Shown here: positions 37,504 through 50,530 of the stretch, one piece after another | Position numbering within the stretch: the first letter of the stretch is position 1 | How the letters are laid out: every line of letters starts with the position of its first letter | NCBI GenBank assembly: GCA_051294375.1 | Contig: CM119270.1 | Coordinates: forward strand, 8,791,213 to 8,855,212 | Direction: 5' to 3' | DNA length: 64,000 nt | DNA from: Paraspadella gotoi | Taxonomy: Eukaryota; Chaetognatha | Notes under the pieces: model-generated | The model's database searches: none | What the model saw: the letters and a program-made list of their open reading frames with translations, nothing else | Told to the model about the DNA's origin: nothing | Translations under genes and position numbers: made by a program

Positions 37504-39010
37504 TCAGTTGACACTGTATGAATATTCTTGCCCCTGTAGGTCGGCCCGTTGGAATGGACCCGGAGGTAACGGGGCTTGCGTTTCTTGAAAAGGAGCAGCG
37601 TTTCCTGCATAATCCCACGGGTTGGTTGTCGTTGCTTCCGTATCGTAACCATAGTAACCATTGCTGTCGACCACGCCGCCATTTTGCAGAAGGGCGCCGT
37701 TTTGATGATTGTTGACGGCGTTTTGATGAGGATCGATGCCATTTTGTTTCGATGGCGGAGGCATTTTTGTCTCTTTTCGGGAGTGTGTCATTCCATACCC
37801 GAAATACATGGCGCAACCTGGTGAAACAAAGTTTTTAAATTTTGATTATCACTGTAAAATAGGTAACAAATTGTATAAACGAGTTCTGATTCGTTTATGA
37901 GATTTCGGCATCAATGCTCTGGTTTCAGCGGCTCGCCAGTGTAAGGGAACGTTTTTAAAAGGATATCAATCACACTCACCATTTAAAACTTTCCTCTCGG
38001 GTTATATCTGGGATCACCCCAACTTCTCTGACATTACTGGGTCGACATGAACCCACCAGTATTCTGAGGCAGTCACCGAACGTCTGAAGCTCTTAAATCT
38101 AGTCGGCGAGATTCGTCACGCATAGAGAATCCTAGGCGATCCCCGCCGTTGCCACAACGGACTAAAACGCACAGCATCAGCTACGGGTTCCCTTGAAAGA
38201 CCAACCTGCGGCGAACCAGACGCCGAGTCGCGCCCAGGCGGACGGATGAAGTCGCACCATCAGAAAGAGATTGATGCAAATGGCGCCACAAGGAAGTATT
38301 GGGAGACATGGGGCCATGAAGGTCAGTTTGGTTCTGCAGTGAAACATTAATGTTAATGCTTTTACGTAAGGTACCATGTTTGCATATAACATTAGTTTTG
38401 ATTCATTTGCACTGTTACAAACGTTCACGAAAAAAACTACAGGGAAGTTTCGACTAATTTAAATTGTATTCACCAATTTTGACAGCTGCTTGACTTGGTC
38501 GCGGAAATTTGTTTATTACAACTCAATTCTGGCAGAAGCTCTCTTTTTGATTTAAATAGATTTAAATAGATTTAAGTAGAACGAAATCTTTCTACTTCAA
38601 CTTTTTAAAATCTTTTTCAACCGTGACGAGCGATCATATTTCTCTCGAAAAAGGCCTTATTCTCCCAAAGCCCCAAACCTGTTCTGCGGCTGCCTCCACA
38701 GCATGAAGATGCCGACGACGATGGCGACGATGAGGCAGAGAAGAAAGACAATGGAGAGGCCGTCCCCCTCAGCGAGGGCGTCCTGGCCGAAGCGGAGGAG
38801 AATGGCGAGCGCGAGTTTCGTCAGACACAAATAGATGACGATGTAGGACGACTTTTTGGCCGTCGACTCATTGGGTGATACTTCCGAACCTGCGAGCGTT
38901 TTTTGGGAATGACGAAATGTGGAGGAGCATGGAAAGAAATACGGATTGGATGAGGCTCTTTATAAAAGTTGAACTCGCAAGAAAAACGAAAGAAAGAAAG
39001 AAAGAAAGAT

Positions 39011-39093
<83 letters not shown>

Positions 39094-41407
39094 AAACAAA
39101 TAGAGAAAGGGAAAAGAAAGGACGAAAAAAAATAAATAAAAAGAAATTAATAGTTTGATTTTGTGTTTTCAAATCTTGATAGTCATTAAGAGAGGAGCGA
39201 CTCGACAGCTCAATGAAACCGAAGCACCCTTCCATGTGGAACAAAAGGCGGAAAACGGTAAACAAAACAAAACAGCGTTAGACCCTGAGCGCAATAAAGA
39301 AAGGGAGTAAAGAAAGAAAAAGAGAATTTGATAAATGAACGATATAATTTAATATAACTATATTTTACATATCAAAATATAGGTTTTAGTTTATAGTTGA
39401 CATTATCAAAGAAACTCATAAGAGATAAATAAAACTGATAAATTAAAACTGATATTGAGAAGAATTAACCCTAGTAATGGGTCTCAAAGAGCAATAATTA
39501 CGAATTACCGGGTATTCCGAGCATCATCTTGATCTGGTGCCACCGCGCTTCCCAAGTTCCTTCCGGAGGAAGGGGAACGTTTCCAGGGTTTTGGTTTACA
39601 TCCGGGGATTCGACGTCGTTGTCATAACCGTAAGAGTCGCGTCTCTTGGCTTGGGTGAGCGAAATAAGAAGAAGATGACAAAATTGTACAACGAACGATC
39701 ACAGTCCCGCCAAAAAAAAGTTCAAAAATGTTTACTGGTTTGGGTTTGATCAGATCCAGGGACTCCATTTACTTCGTTGTAGTCGGGAAGAGGGGGCAAA
39801 CCCATCACCTAAACGGATTTTCAAAAAAATGGAAATTTGGCAACGGAGTTTTAATGAGAAAATTAATCAAAGTCTACCTCTGATGGTTTTACTGCTTTGT
39901 CAGGCTGATATCTTAGAAGCAGGGTGCATATAGAAACCATCGTGTATGCCAATAGGGTGCCTAAAAAATGATTAAGTTGATTATGCAGTAATTGAGTATT
40001 GAAATCAATAAACAGATTTTTTGAGTACTACTAATCCTACACGCACCAATCGACATCAATTGCACCAATGCCTCCAGTCCCACGATGCAAGACATGACAG
40101 CAGCAGTGAATCCTGTAATAACAGTTGCCACAACCGGAGTCTCCGTCTTTGGGTGAACTTGGGACAGAAATCTAGGGTGGAGGTAACCAGGCGTGATAAT
40201 TAGTGGAAAAATTAATAGAGAATAATATATATAATATTATTTGTTGGCTTGTTCGAAAAAAAAAAATTTCAATAACTTTTTTCTAGGTTTTATTTTATCC
40301 AATTAATTCAGAGTGTCTGAAACAGAGTTTTGACCATTTAGAAAAGCCACCCTGAACTAACCTCGGTAAGAGGCCGTCTTTAGACATGGCGTAGATGACC
40401 CTGGGCATTGGGAACATGGAACCGAGCAGGGCGACCGTAAGGGCTGCCACTGATCCAATGGCCACCACAAACTTAGCCCAGTGGGCGTGGTCCTTGTAAG
40501 CGAACATGTCGATGATCGCCGATTCGGCGTGGATCTCCGACGTGGGCACCATAAGCGTCAGAGCAAGAGAAGACGTCACGTAGACTGTTTGGTGAAATGA
40601 AGTAATAGTATTTTTGACTATTTAATATTTTATTTTTTTACGTAAACTCGATCATACAAAAGATATCTCTAGAGTCAAAGGTCCTGAATGAGAGACAGAG
40701 AGAGAGAAAGACGGTACCCGTGAGACAGATAGTGAGCGCAGATATGATTGCCATAGGGATTGATTTGGCTGGATTCTTGGCCTCTTCGGCCGTCGTCGCG
40801 ATAATGTCGAAGCCAATGAAAGCGTAGAAGCAGTTGCCCGCCCCGTTGAATACCTGGTTACGAAAATGGTAACAAAGATGTTATGGTGGACTAAAATCCG
40901 TTCATCGGCGGCCATTGGTTCGGGGTTCTAGCCCGGTGGTCGCCTAGCAGTTAAGAGGTTAACACGTTGTTACAGCCTGATCAGAAGCTCAGGGACTGTT
41001 TATATTGAACGGTTCTGTCACTAATTTATAACAATTATTAATGTTTTTTATCAATTCAGTTACGATTTAGTTATAGTAATACTTGAATAGTTATTATAAC
41101 ACCTTAAAATGGAAACGAGAATCAATGTTAATAAACCACCACCCAGCATCCCCAGTCCCCACTCCCCAGATCCCCAGTCCCCACTCACCCCGGCCCATCC
41201 GTTCTCCAGAAAGCCCTTCTCCCAATTCGAGGGCGAAATGAAGAAGAGGGAGATGACTAGGACCAGGAGCCAAACGACGATGTTGACCCCGTTGAGGGCG
41301 TTGGTGACGCCCACCGACTTTTTGACGCCGGAAGCCAAGAGCGCCGTCATGGTCAGGGCGATGAAGAAGGCGAGGATGTCCGGGTAGTCGCGACCTTTGA
41401 ACAGTAA

Positions 41408-41446
<39 letters not shown>

Positions 41447-44400
41447 CGATGGAGATTGGTTTGGTGATATGATTACAAGACTTGATTGTTTCAAAAAAAG
41501 AGATGGAATTGAAAGTTTGCTGACAAATACGTATTATTTAAAAGAAGGAAGATTAATTATGAATTGTTTCATTGTTTTATTCATTGAACGTTTATTCAAT
41601 TGATTGATTGATTTACTGACGGAATGATTGATTAGTTTAATGATTTATTGATTCATTGATAGATAAAGTGATTTATTGATAGCCTTACCAATTACTGGAC
41701 TCAAGTTCTCGGAGAGATGGTCGCTGATCGAATGACTCATCAACGAATCGAAACAGGCTGACAAAGCGCAGGCCCCGGCGCTAGTTCCTGATCATACGTT
41801 TATAATTGGAAAAATACAAAAATCGAATCATGAATAATTGAACATGTATAGAATTAATGTTTTTACGAGTAAAATTACCTATGAGATACTCCAGGACGAG
41901 GTTCCAACCGATGACAAAGGCCACGAACTCTCCGACGGTCACATAGCTGTACATGTAGGCGCTGCCACTGGTTCGAGGAACCCGAACGGCAAACTCGCCG
42001 TAGCACACGCCTGTATGGAATGATATAGGTTAAACATGAGCGAACATTGCTTCTAGAGTAGCTTAGTCATTTCGAAAATTCTGTCAAAGATTCAAACTTA
42101 TATATTACTCCTCGATTTGGAAAATCACAGATTTTTGTTTTCACAGCTTTAGAGTTAGTAGACCTTCTAGTTTTTGAGTTGTTGCATGAATCGAAATTAC
42201 TCATAGTCATAGTAGGTTATAGTTAAATCCTATTTAAAACTATCCTTTCCACGTTTATACGTTTTTTTTTCCAGAGGGGAATTTGGCTCCTGACTTAAAA
42301 AAGATTAAGCCTTTACTGAGTCGGGAAATCAGGGAAATCAAATCTCATGAATAATTGATGGGTAACTCAAAGGCGAACGGATGAAGGAGATGGATGGAAA
42401 GAGAATACCACGGACGTTCCAGTGAGAGAACAACTGGATAAAGAATCATCGGAATGAAATAAAAAAAAATAGAACGACCCTTAATCAGCGACTGTACATT
42501 ATAAAAAATATTGACAAAGTACATACTTATAAAATTTCAACCTACAGGAGCAATTTAATTTTGATGACTTTTAATTGTTTCATCATAAAACAATGTAACT
42601 TATGTTTCCGCGAAAATTTACTCGTCAAGTCGGTTTTTACAATGCCAAGCATTATCTTGCTTAAAGAGATTTCATGCTGAAAACCGGTAGAAATTTCTAG
42701 TTTTTGAAATGTTGGCCATTATCTGACATTTAGTAGTGATAAGTTTTTTCTTTGTTTGTTATTTAGCAAGTTTTGAAAGTGGGCTACACAATAAAAAGAC
42801 GGAGATATATTTATATCCACTTTATTTGAAAGACAATATAAATTTAAATAATCAGCAGTGTAATAATTTTAGCTTCGGATCATTTTTTCTTGCATGTGCA
42901 AGTAAACAATTCGATATTTATCGATTGACAAAAAATGCATTTTTGAAATTAACGGAAAGAAGTACGAATTGAAAAAAAAGCAAATTGTTAAATGTCGTTA
43001 GTTTTCTTTTCAGTCATCCGACCAACAAGTGTTTTTAAAAAAACTTTTCCTATTGGTCTTCATCAACTTTACTCTCCGCTAAATTCTATTTTACTTACAA
43101 TTATTAGAGCCGGATATTCTTATCACCATTAAAAAAACGGAATTAAAAATTAAACCAATTAAAATCTATAAGAGCATCAAATTCCATCGTGTTCAAAGCG
43201 TTAATATATATAAAATATTAGTATAACCAACTTGTGACAATCAAAACAAGATTTTTAAGACTAAATCGTTAACGATTGCTTTAATTTTAATTCTAAATTT
43301 TAAGTTGTAACATATTTGACGATAAATATATAAATTTTTTTTGCTTTGACTTTCACTTAGAAGAGGAGCGAGTTTTACGACCTCAATCGCATTCGCTTTA
43401 ACAAGCGGACGAGATCCGAGTTTTCATTTCGCCTCTGAACGTTGTTGTTGTTGTTGTTATTGCTATTGTTATTTCTGGCGTTGGCGTTGGCGTCGCAAGG
43501 ATTTTGATCCCTTGTTTGATTGAGAGCTAATCTGACGTTGTCCTTCGCCAAATCACTGTCTCCCTTGAGGAAAAATCGGACGACGCGACGGTGAGCGTCC
43601 AGAATAAAGACTGTGTCCTTCGCAGCGTTGTACTTTTTACAGAGACACAACTAGAGAGGAAAAAATACATTTACATTTTTAAAAAAAGTGAAAATTATTA
43701 AGGTTATGATCGCAACCTAACTTACATTCGTCGTGTCTTGAAAAAAATGGATGACGTTTCCTGTGGCGCTGCGAAGGTCCTTTTCCCTATATTATTAACA
43801 ATAGTTACTCATCGATTGACCAATATCCCTTATGACAGATTTCGTTTGGTAAACAGAAAAAGTCAGGGATAATCGAAAAAAGCTAATAAATTTTGGTTCA
43901 AGAAAAAAACTTCAGTGACGGTATGTTCACACCGCCTCACATCCACCATCATTCAGCCAATCCCATTGGCGTTCCATCTACAGTCCTAACTACTTCCCTC
44001 TGCGTTGGCAAAGAGAGACCGTCCCAGGGAAACCGCACCAGTGACAGGAGACGTCACTGAGGTTCGGAAGCCCCTAAAGCCAACAGTGAGATGCCCCATC
44101 CCAAAGGGCATCATAGGCAACCCGTCTGTTGCCATAGTGCGCAGGATATAATAAAATCCCCTTCATTAATCGTTAATTCCGGTCGTATCGAAGAACTTCA
44201 TTTTACCACATTAAAGTCCACATGTGAATCAGTCGTTAAAGAAACTTTCGTATTTCCTTCACAATTCACAGACGACTCACTTGTCTCTGGCGGTGACGTT
44301 GTTGACGACGACGAATTCGACATCAAGTTGGTGAGGCTTCGACAGGTTCGCGAGTTCGACCCGAAGGGACTCCAGCATTTCTGCCTGCTTCAGACAAAAG

Positions 44401-46694
44401 GGTCACCTGGCGTCGTAGAACGCCAACACCGTCATCTTGTTTGGCGGGAAAACTTTGGGGGGGGAGAAATAGGGTGGAGTGAGATATGAATGGGTTCTAG
44501 AAATTGGTTTAATTTTAACTAAAAAAAATGTTCTAAATAACTTAAGAAATGCATAATATCTTTTTACAATTAGCGTAGATATTATTATTATGATGAATAA
44601 ACTCATTCTCGATCTGAACCTTGGACCAAGAACCTTGAACCATTGCAACAAGATTATAATTTTACTTCTATAAAGGTTGCACAATACATAAATTAATACA
44701 ATAGAATACGAATAAATAAATAAAAGGCCAATATATCTAAAGATTTAGAAAGTAAATATATATAAAAAAGCTACAAATTATATAGATAGGACTTTATAAT
44801 TGTGCAATTTCAATACTTGACTCAATCTTACTTTTTCCACTTGCGTTTTTCCACGTCGGCGCATCCAAACAAAGCGTGTGACTCGAATTCAATTGGCTCA
44901 ACGACCAAGCAGACGAAACTCCCGCGCAACTGGCCGGCGCCGAGGTCGTCGTCGCTGCACCGGCTGCATTGGAGGCCACGGCGTTGGAATCGGCGCCGCT
45001 CAAGACGAGAAGGAGGGAGAAGGCGTGGCTGACGAGTTGAGCGAGAGAGGGCGTTGGCGGAGAAATGCGCTGCGCCGCCATTTTTTCTCTCCGGTTTTTT
45101 TTTAAAGCGTCCTTTTTTTTAAAACCCGTATTTCGATGAGAAAAACTCTTTTTTTGTCGTTTTTATTTATTTATGGGCGATACTAAAAATAAAAAAAAGT
45201 ACCTTTACGTAAGAGGAAGTGCACAAAACTATTTTTCGCCTTCCCAAAATTCCTCGTACCAAGGAACTTAAATTATATTTTAAGAAGATATAAAGAAAGA
45301 CTCCTTAAAAGATAATTTATGTTCCTTGGTACGAGGAATAATGGGAAGGCGAAAAATAGTGAGAGAGAGACGAAAACGGGAACTCCTCCACCAAGACAAT
45401 TTTCAAATCACGAAAATTAAGCACCGAATCCCGTGAAAATGTGGGCAAAGAGAAATCCAGTGAGATAATGAGAGGGAGAGATAAATGAAAGGAAAGAGAA
45501 TAAAACTAACAAAAGAACATTTGAGGATGGAAAAAGAAAAAAGAAGGAAAAAAAAAGGAAAGAAACAAAAGACTTTCGCGGTCGTTTCGTCCCGCAGCTG
45601 GCTTAATTGCGACTTGCGCTGGAAGAAAGCGAATTCAACTATTTTTCTTCTTTTTACTGGAGACATAAAATAAAACTTTCTCCACTCGCTCTCTATCTAA
45701 CTCCTTTTATTTGGTTCAAATCCTTCTTCCAAACCGAAGAATCAAATAAATTATCGAGTAAAAATGGGGGAAAACGAGAAAAAATGAAAAACAAAATTTA
45801 TTTTTTGTGCGGGCGTTCCGAGTCAACTCCCAAAGAAAACAAAATAACTGAACGTGGAGATTTCAGTTGTAGTAAATGACAGCTACGGACGTAAGGATTT
45901 CTATCAGAGGTACGAACATAATTTTCACTTACAATACTTGTGAGATGAAATTAATCATTTATATTTGACTGATGAGTAAATTGATTACTTCAAACGTCAT
46001 ACGTCTTAAAAATGAAAAAAAAAAAAAATTAAGGAAGTAAAAGCGAGATAGAATTGCCGATTTAAAAAAAAGGTCGTCGCTTTAAGAAATTTAAACTTCA
46101 AAATACTCGTGAGATTTTGAGTTTTTAAAATTGAAAGTTGACACGTTAACGAAATGAGGACCAATCTGACGAAGTTTTAGATCGCGAGTCTTGACTCGTG
46201 CGTCGATCTTTAACAATGAGAACAGTCCGACTTGCTTGACAGGTTTTTAATTTTTTTTTTTTGGGTCTTTTTTTATTTGAGTAAGATTTTCGCCTTGAGA
46301 AACTCGATCACTCAAAACGGCGAACCTATATTCGCTCGAGGGTTAACTACCCAAGCAGTAAAAATATGAAATGAAGAACAGCTGATTGCAAAGAAATTAA
46401 GACACACTCAGCGTAACAACTCCCATGTGATCAAGGCAAGAGATTAATTTTAGAGCGAGTTTACAAAAATAGTCACAAATACAATAATTTGTTTTGGTTT
46501 TTTTTTTATGAAATTGGTACAACCAATATATATATGTGAGATATATAATATATATATATATATATAAAAGGGAGAGAAGAAAAAAGAGAGAGGGAGAGAA
46601 GAGAGAGAGGGAGAAGAGAAAAGAGAAAAGAGAGAAGAAAAGAGAGAGAAAGAGAGAGAAAAAGAGAAAGAGAGAAAGAGGAGAGAGAGAGAGA

Positions 46695-46727
<33 letters not shown>

Positions 46728-46896
46728 AAGAAGAGAGAGAGAGAAAAAGAGAGAGAGAGAGAAAGAGAGAGCAATACGATTTACTAAACTTGACACGCTT
46801 CATATATGTATTTAGTCACACTCGGTTCGCCACATCCACTGACACTTACCGGCCGAAGAAACCAACCCCGATGGGTGGTGAGGACGGAGAGGAGAA

Positions 46897-46970
<74 letters not shown>

Positions 46971-49592
46971 TCCAGCTTGAAAAATTGCAACTCCACGCAA
47001 GTACATATTCTAACTGGACAGAAAAGTACCCGGCATATTGCAGTGAACATACAATTACCAATGCCATTCTTGATTCTTCAGTTTGCGGTTAGGCAACCTC
47101 CCCCCGGCCACCAAGAAAAAAAAAGAAATTAATGGATTCGCCCCAAGCTCCCAGAAAATCCCTCTCTGGGTTGTTTTTCCCAAAAAGTCTTAGATTTTGG
47201 AATTTCTAGCTCAAAAAAACATCTTTTTGTCCAGAGGTAAAAATTCGTTCGTGGTGAAGAAATAGCATAATTCATTAATTGTAATGGATTTATTAATAAA
47301 CCGTTAATATGACAACAGTCTCTGATCATCGTTTCAGGGTATAAAACCATGCTGCTGATAAGTCAATCGTCCTGTCCCACCTAATTGCTAATTGCCTGCG
47401 GCTCCAATGACCACTGTGAACATTGGGTAGATTTTATTCAACCAGATTTGAAAATTGTTAAGCTATATAAAAAGTAATTATAGGGTTAATTGAAAGACAG
47501 AAAAAAACTAAAGGAATTTCTGCAACAAAGACAACAGAAACAAGAGAAGTGACGTTCATACAGGTACCCTCAACCCTAAATCTGAATACCTTAATTGCTA
47601 TCTTACTTGTTTTTTATTGTTGTATTCTCTTACGTAATGTGTGGGTGGCTTTATAACCTACTTTTTAATATGATACGATGACACCATTTTATATTAGGAG
47701 AACAATAAAATTGAAATGACATCCGAGTTTTATGCCCGACAAAAAAAAATAGAACTTACCCGAGAGAAGGGCTGAGACGGCGGCGACGCAGAAGGAAAGG
47801 GCGACTGCGGGTCCGGCCACGTTTTTGGCCACCATTCCGATCACCACGTACATCCCGGTGCCTAAAAAAGGGCACTTACTACAGTGTGATTGTTATGTTT
47901 GGGTTAAAATTTTTTGGACGCAATGAAGTTAGAGATAAGAATTCGAAAGCGGGGTTAATCAAAACAGGAGGACAAATTGTTTTTATTCGATCACTGTCAC
48001 TCATTCTAATGTTTTGTGGTTGTTCAGAAGGCCCATGTTTTTCATACATAAGAGTTGACATGGTTAATGTTAATGTTCATCCTCCGTGATTTTTTTTTCC
48101 ATTTTGTCTCTTTTCTCATAACATCCCAAAAACTCCCTCTTTTTTTTTTTGTTCTGTTGAACTCACGATCGAGTTTCCTACGAACCACTCGCTCTCTGTC
48201 TGAACCTCTTTTTCCGTTTCTAATGGCCGGGCCACCATTTTGACTGGAGTCACCGAATCCTGAAGGCCCGAAGCCTGCACAAGGTCTCTGATGCGAAAAG
48301 CGAGAAAGCTCCTCGAATAACAACATTTTTTTATGATACTCTTTGTTCACTTATTCATACGTTTTACAACTAAATCCCAAATACGTAATCAGTTAAAGTG
48401 GCAATTACATACTTAAGATAGTAGAAAAAAATAATTACTTCGTCGACTTAAAATGTTTTAAAATTTATTTGATGTTTTTTCTTCTTGAAAAAATGTATTT
48501 TCCCTGTTTGTCATCTTTTTGTTTATCAAAACTTGTTTTTCCGAACGACGACGACGAAGACAACGACGACAACGACGACGACTCGGAGGTTGATGCCCGC
48601 GACATTTCCTTTTCTTTATCGCCAACGACGCAATAAAATCTCCACCGAGACTGAGCGAGTGACGTCATTGACGCCAACTCAAGCGACTCTCCTCTCCTCT
48701 GCCTTTGTCCTCTGCCTTTGTCCTCTGCCTTTGTCCTCCGCCTTTGTCCACACCATTCTTATCCCGCCCTCACCTCAACTAACCTACCTACCTACCTAGC
48801 TGCTACTCGACTATATTTATTCCCTACTTTAAACTCGGGCGATGATAGATAGATAGATAATAGATTATAATCGCGACATTCATCCAGAAAATTACCCGGT
48901 CCATCAATTGATAAACCCCGTCAATCCTTATTCGAAATAACCATCTTTCACAACATCAAAACCCGCTCACTCATCCCGCGACTCACACTCGGGTCCGGAG
49001 CCACCGGAGCTCTTGTCCCAGATTTGTTCCTTTGCTTTTCTTTTTTTATTTTGTTTCTTTATTCGTTTCTTTTTCTTTATTCGTTTTTTTTTTTTTATTT
49101 ACTCTTTGTTTTTTCCTTCATTTAATTTCGCCATGTTTTTTATTTTTTTCTCTCATTTTATCCCTTTCTTTTATCTTTTTTTTAGGTTTTAATATTTCTT
49201 ACCTTTTTTCATTTTTTCCAGTTTTTAACTTCTCAATTTTTTTTCTACATACTTCATTGTTTCATATATATATATAATCGTATGTATAATTAATTAATTA
49301 TATATATCAAATTGAGTCTTGAAACGAGCATATTTTTCGTCATTATTTCAGTAAACAAAAACTCAATAACAGCTGCATGACAACGCAGCCGTACCTTTCT
49401 CACATGTTGAACTACATCAAGATTGTATTTTTGTCTTTGCTTGAATGGAAGTACAAGAACAAACAATCGTCCTTAACCAATCCGCAAGGGCAAGCCAACC
49501 CGACCCCTCTCACCAACGAGCTCGCCCGATTCGGACCAACCAAATGAAATGTCAAGTTTCCCGCTGCGAATTTTACTTCTTTTCTTCTCTTT

Positions 49593-49679
<87 letters not shown>

Positions 49680-49865
49680 CTAATCTTTTCTTTCCTCTTT
49701 TTACTCTATCTTATTTTTAAACTGATTTTTTTTTCTTCTCTTCCTTTTTATTCATTTTGTCTTTATTGAAAACTTTGTGGAGGAAACAAAATCACATATA
49801 CATATAAATATACATATACTAGAAAGAAAGAAAGAAAGAAAAGATAAGAAAAAAGAAAAAGAAAG

Positions 49866-49908
<43 letters not shown>

Positions 49909-50015
49909 CAGAAAGAATGAATAAAATTAATAAATTAATGAATGATAAATGAATGAATAAATGAATGAATGAATGAATGAATAAATGAATGAATAAATGA
50001 ATAAATAAATAATAA

Positions 50016-50070
<55 letters not shown>

Positions 50071-50494
50071 GAAAATGAATAAACGAATGAATGAATGATT
50101 AATCATTGATTAATCGCACAAATCAAACCAATAAAATTCATAGAATCAATCAATTGAATCAATCAACCAGTCTAATCAATCGAATCAACCAAAAGAATCG
50201 ATCAATCAACCAACTAATCCTTCTTTCCCTCTCACCGCAACAGCTCCCGACTCCCAATGAGATGAGATCGAGCGTCGTGAGACATTTGGACAACTTCTTG
50301 GCGGCGGCGCCTTCGGAACTCCACCCGTGCAGATGTAGGTTCTTGTCGAACTCCCCGTCGCCGTATCCCTCTCCGCCGGCGCCTCCGCCTCCGCCGCCGC
50401 CACCGCCGGGGCCTCCCACTTCTTCGTCTTCTTTGGCGATCGTTTTGGTGCGAAGGAGGCGATGCCCAAACTTGGGGGGACAGAGAAAGAGAGG

Positions 50495-50530
<36 letters not shown>

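Larger units (their letters stand above)
47862..50235. other. SLC7A14 intron with large microsatellites
   Basis: Contains a CGACGA-rich stretch near 48545-48590, a small direct repeat of CCTCTGCCTTTGT at 48695-48750, T-rich DNA at 49020-49260, (CT)n at 49594-49675, (GAAA)n at 49821-49915 and (AATA/AATG)n at 49916-50096. No separate gene recognised. Confidence 0.6.

Noticed and set aside
40854-41188. Missing transmembrane exon in SLC7A14
   Set aside because: On comparison with SLC7A14 the residues on either side (FLENGWAG and [12 protein letters not shown]) run together without a gap, so no exon is lacking.
44091-44489. 132-codon plus ORF
   Set aside because: Antisense shadow of selenoprotein exon 2 plus repeat C.
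44403-44684. 93-codon minus ORF ending at the TGA
   Set aside because: The real exon starts at 44452 and the TGA is better read as selenocysteine; the upstream part is intron.
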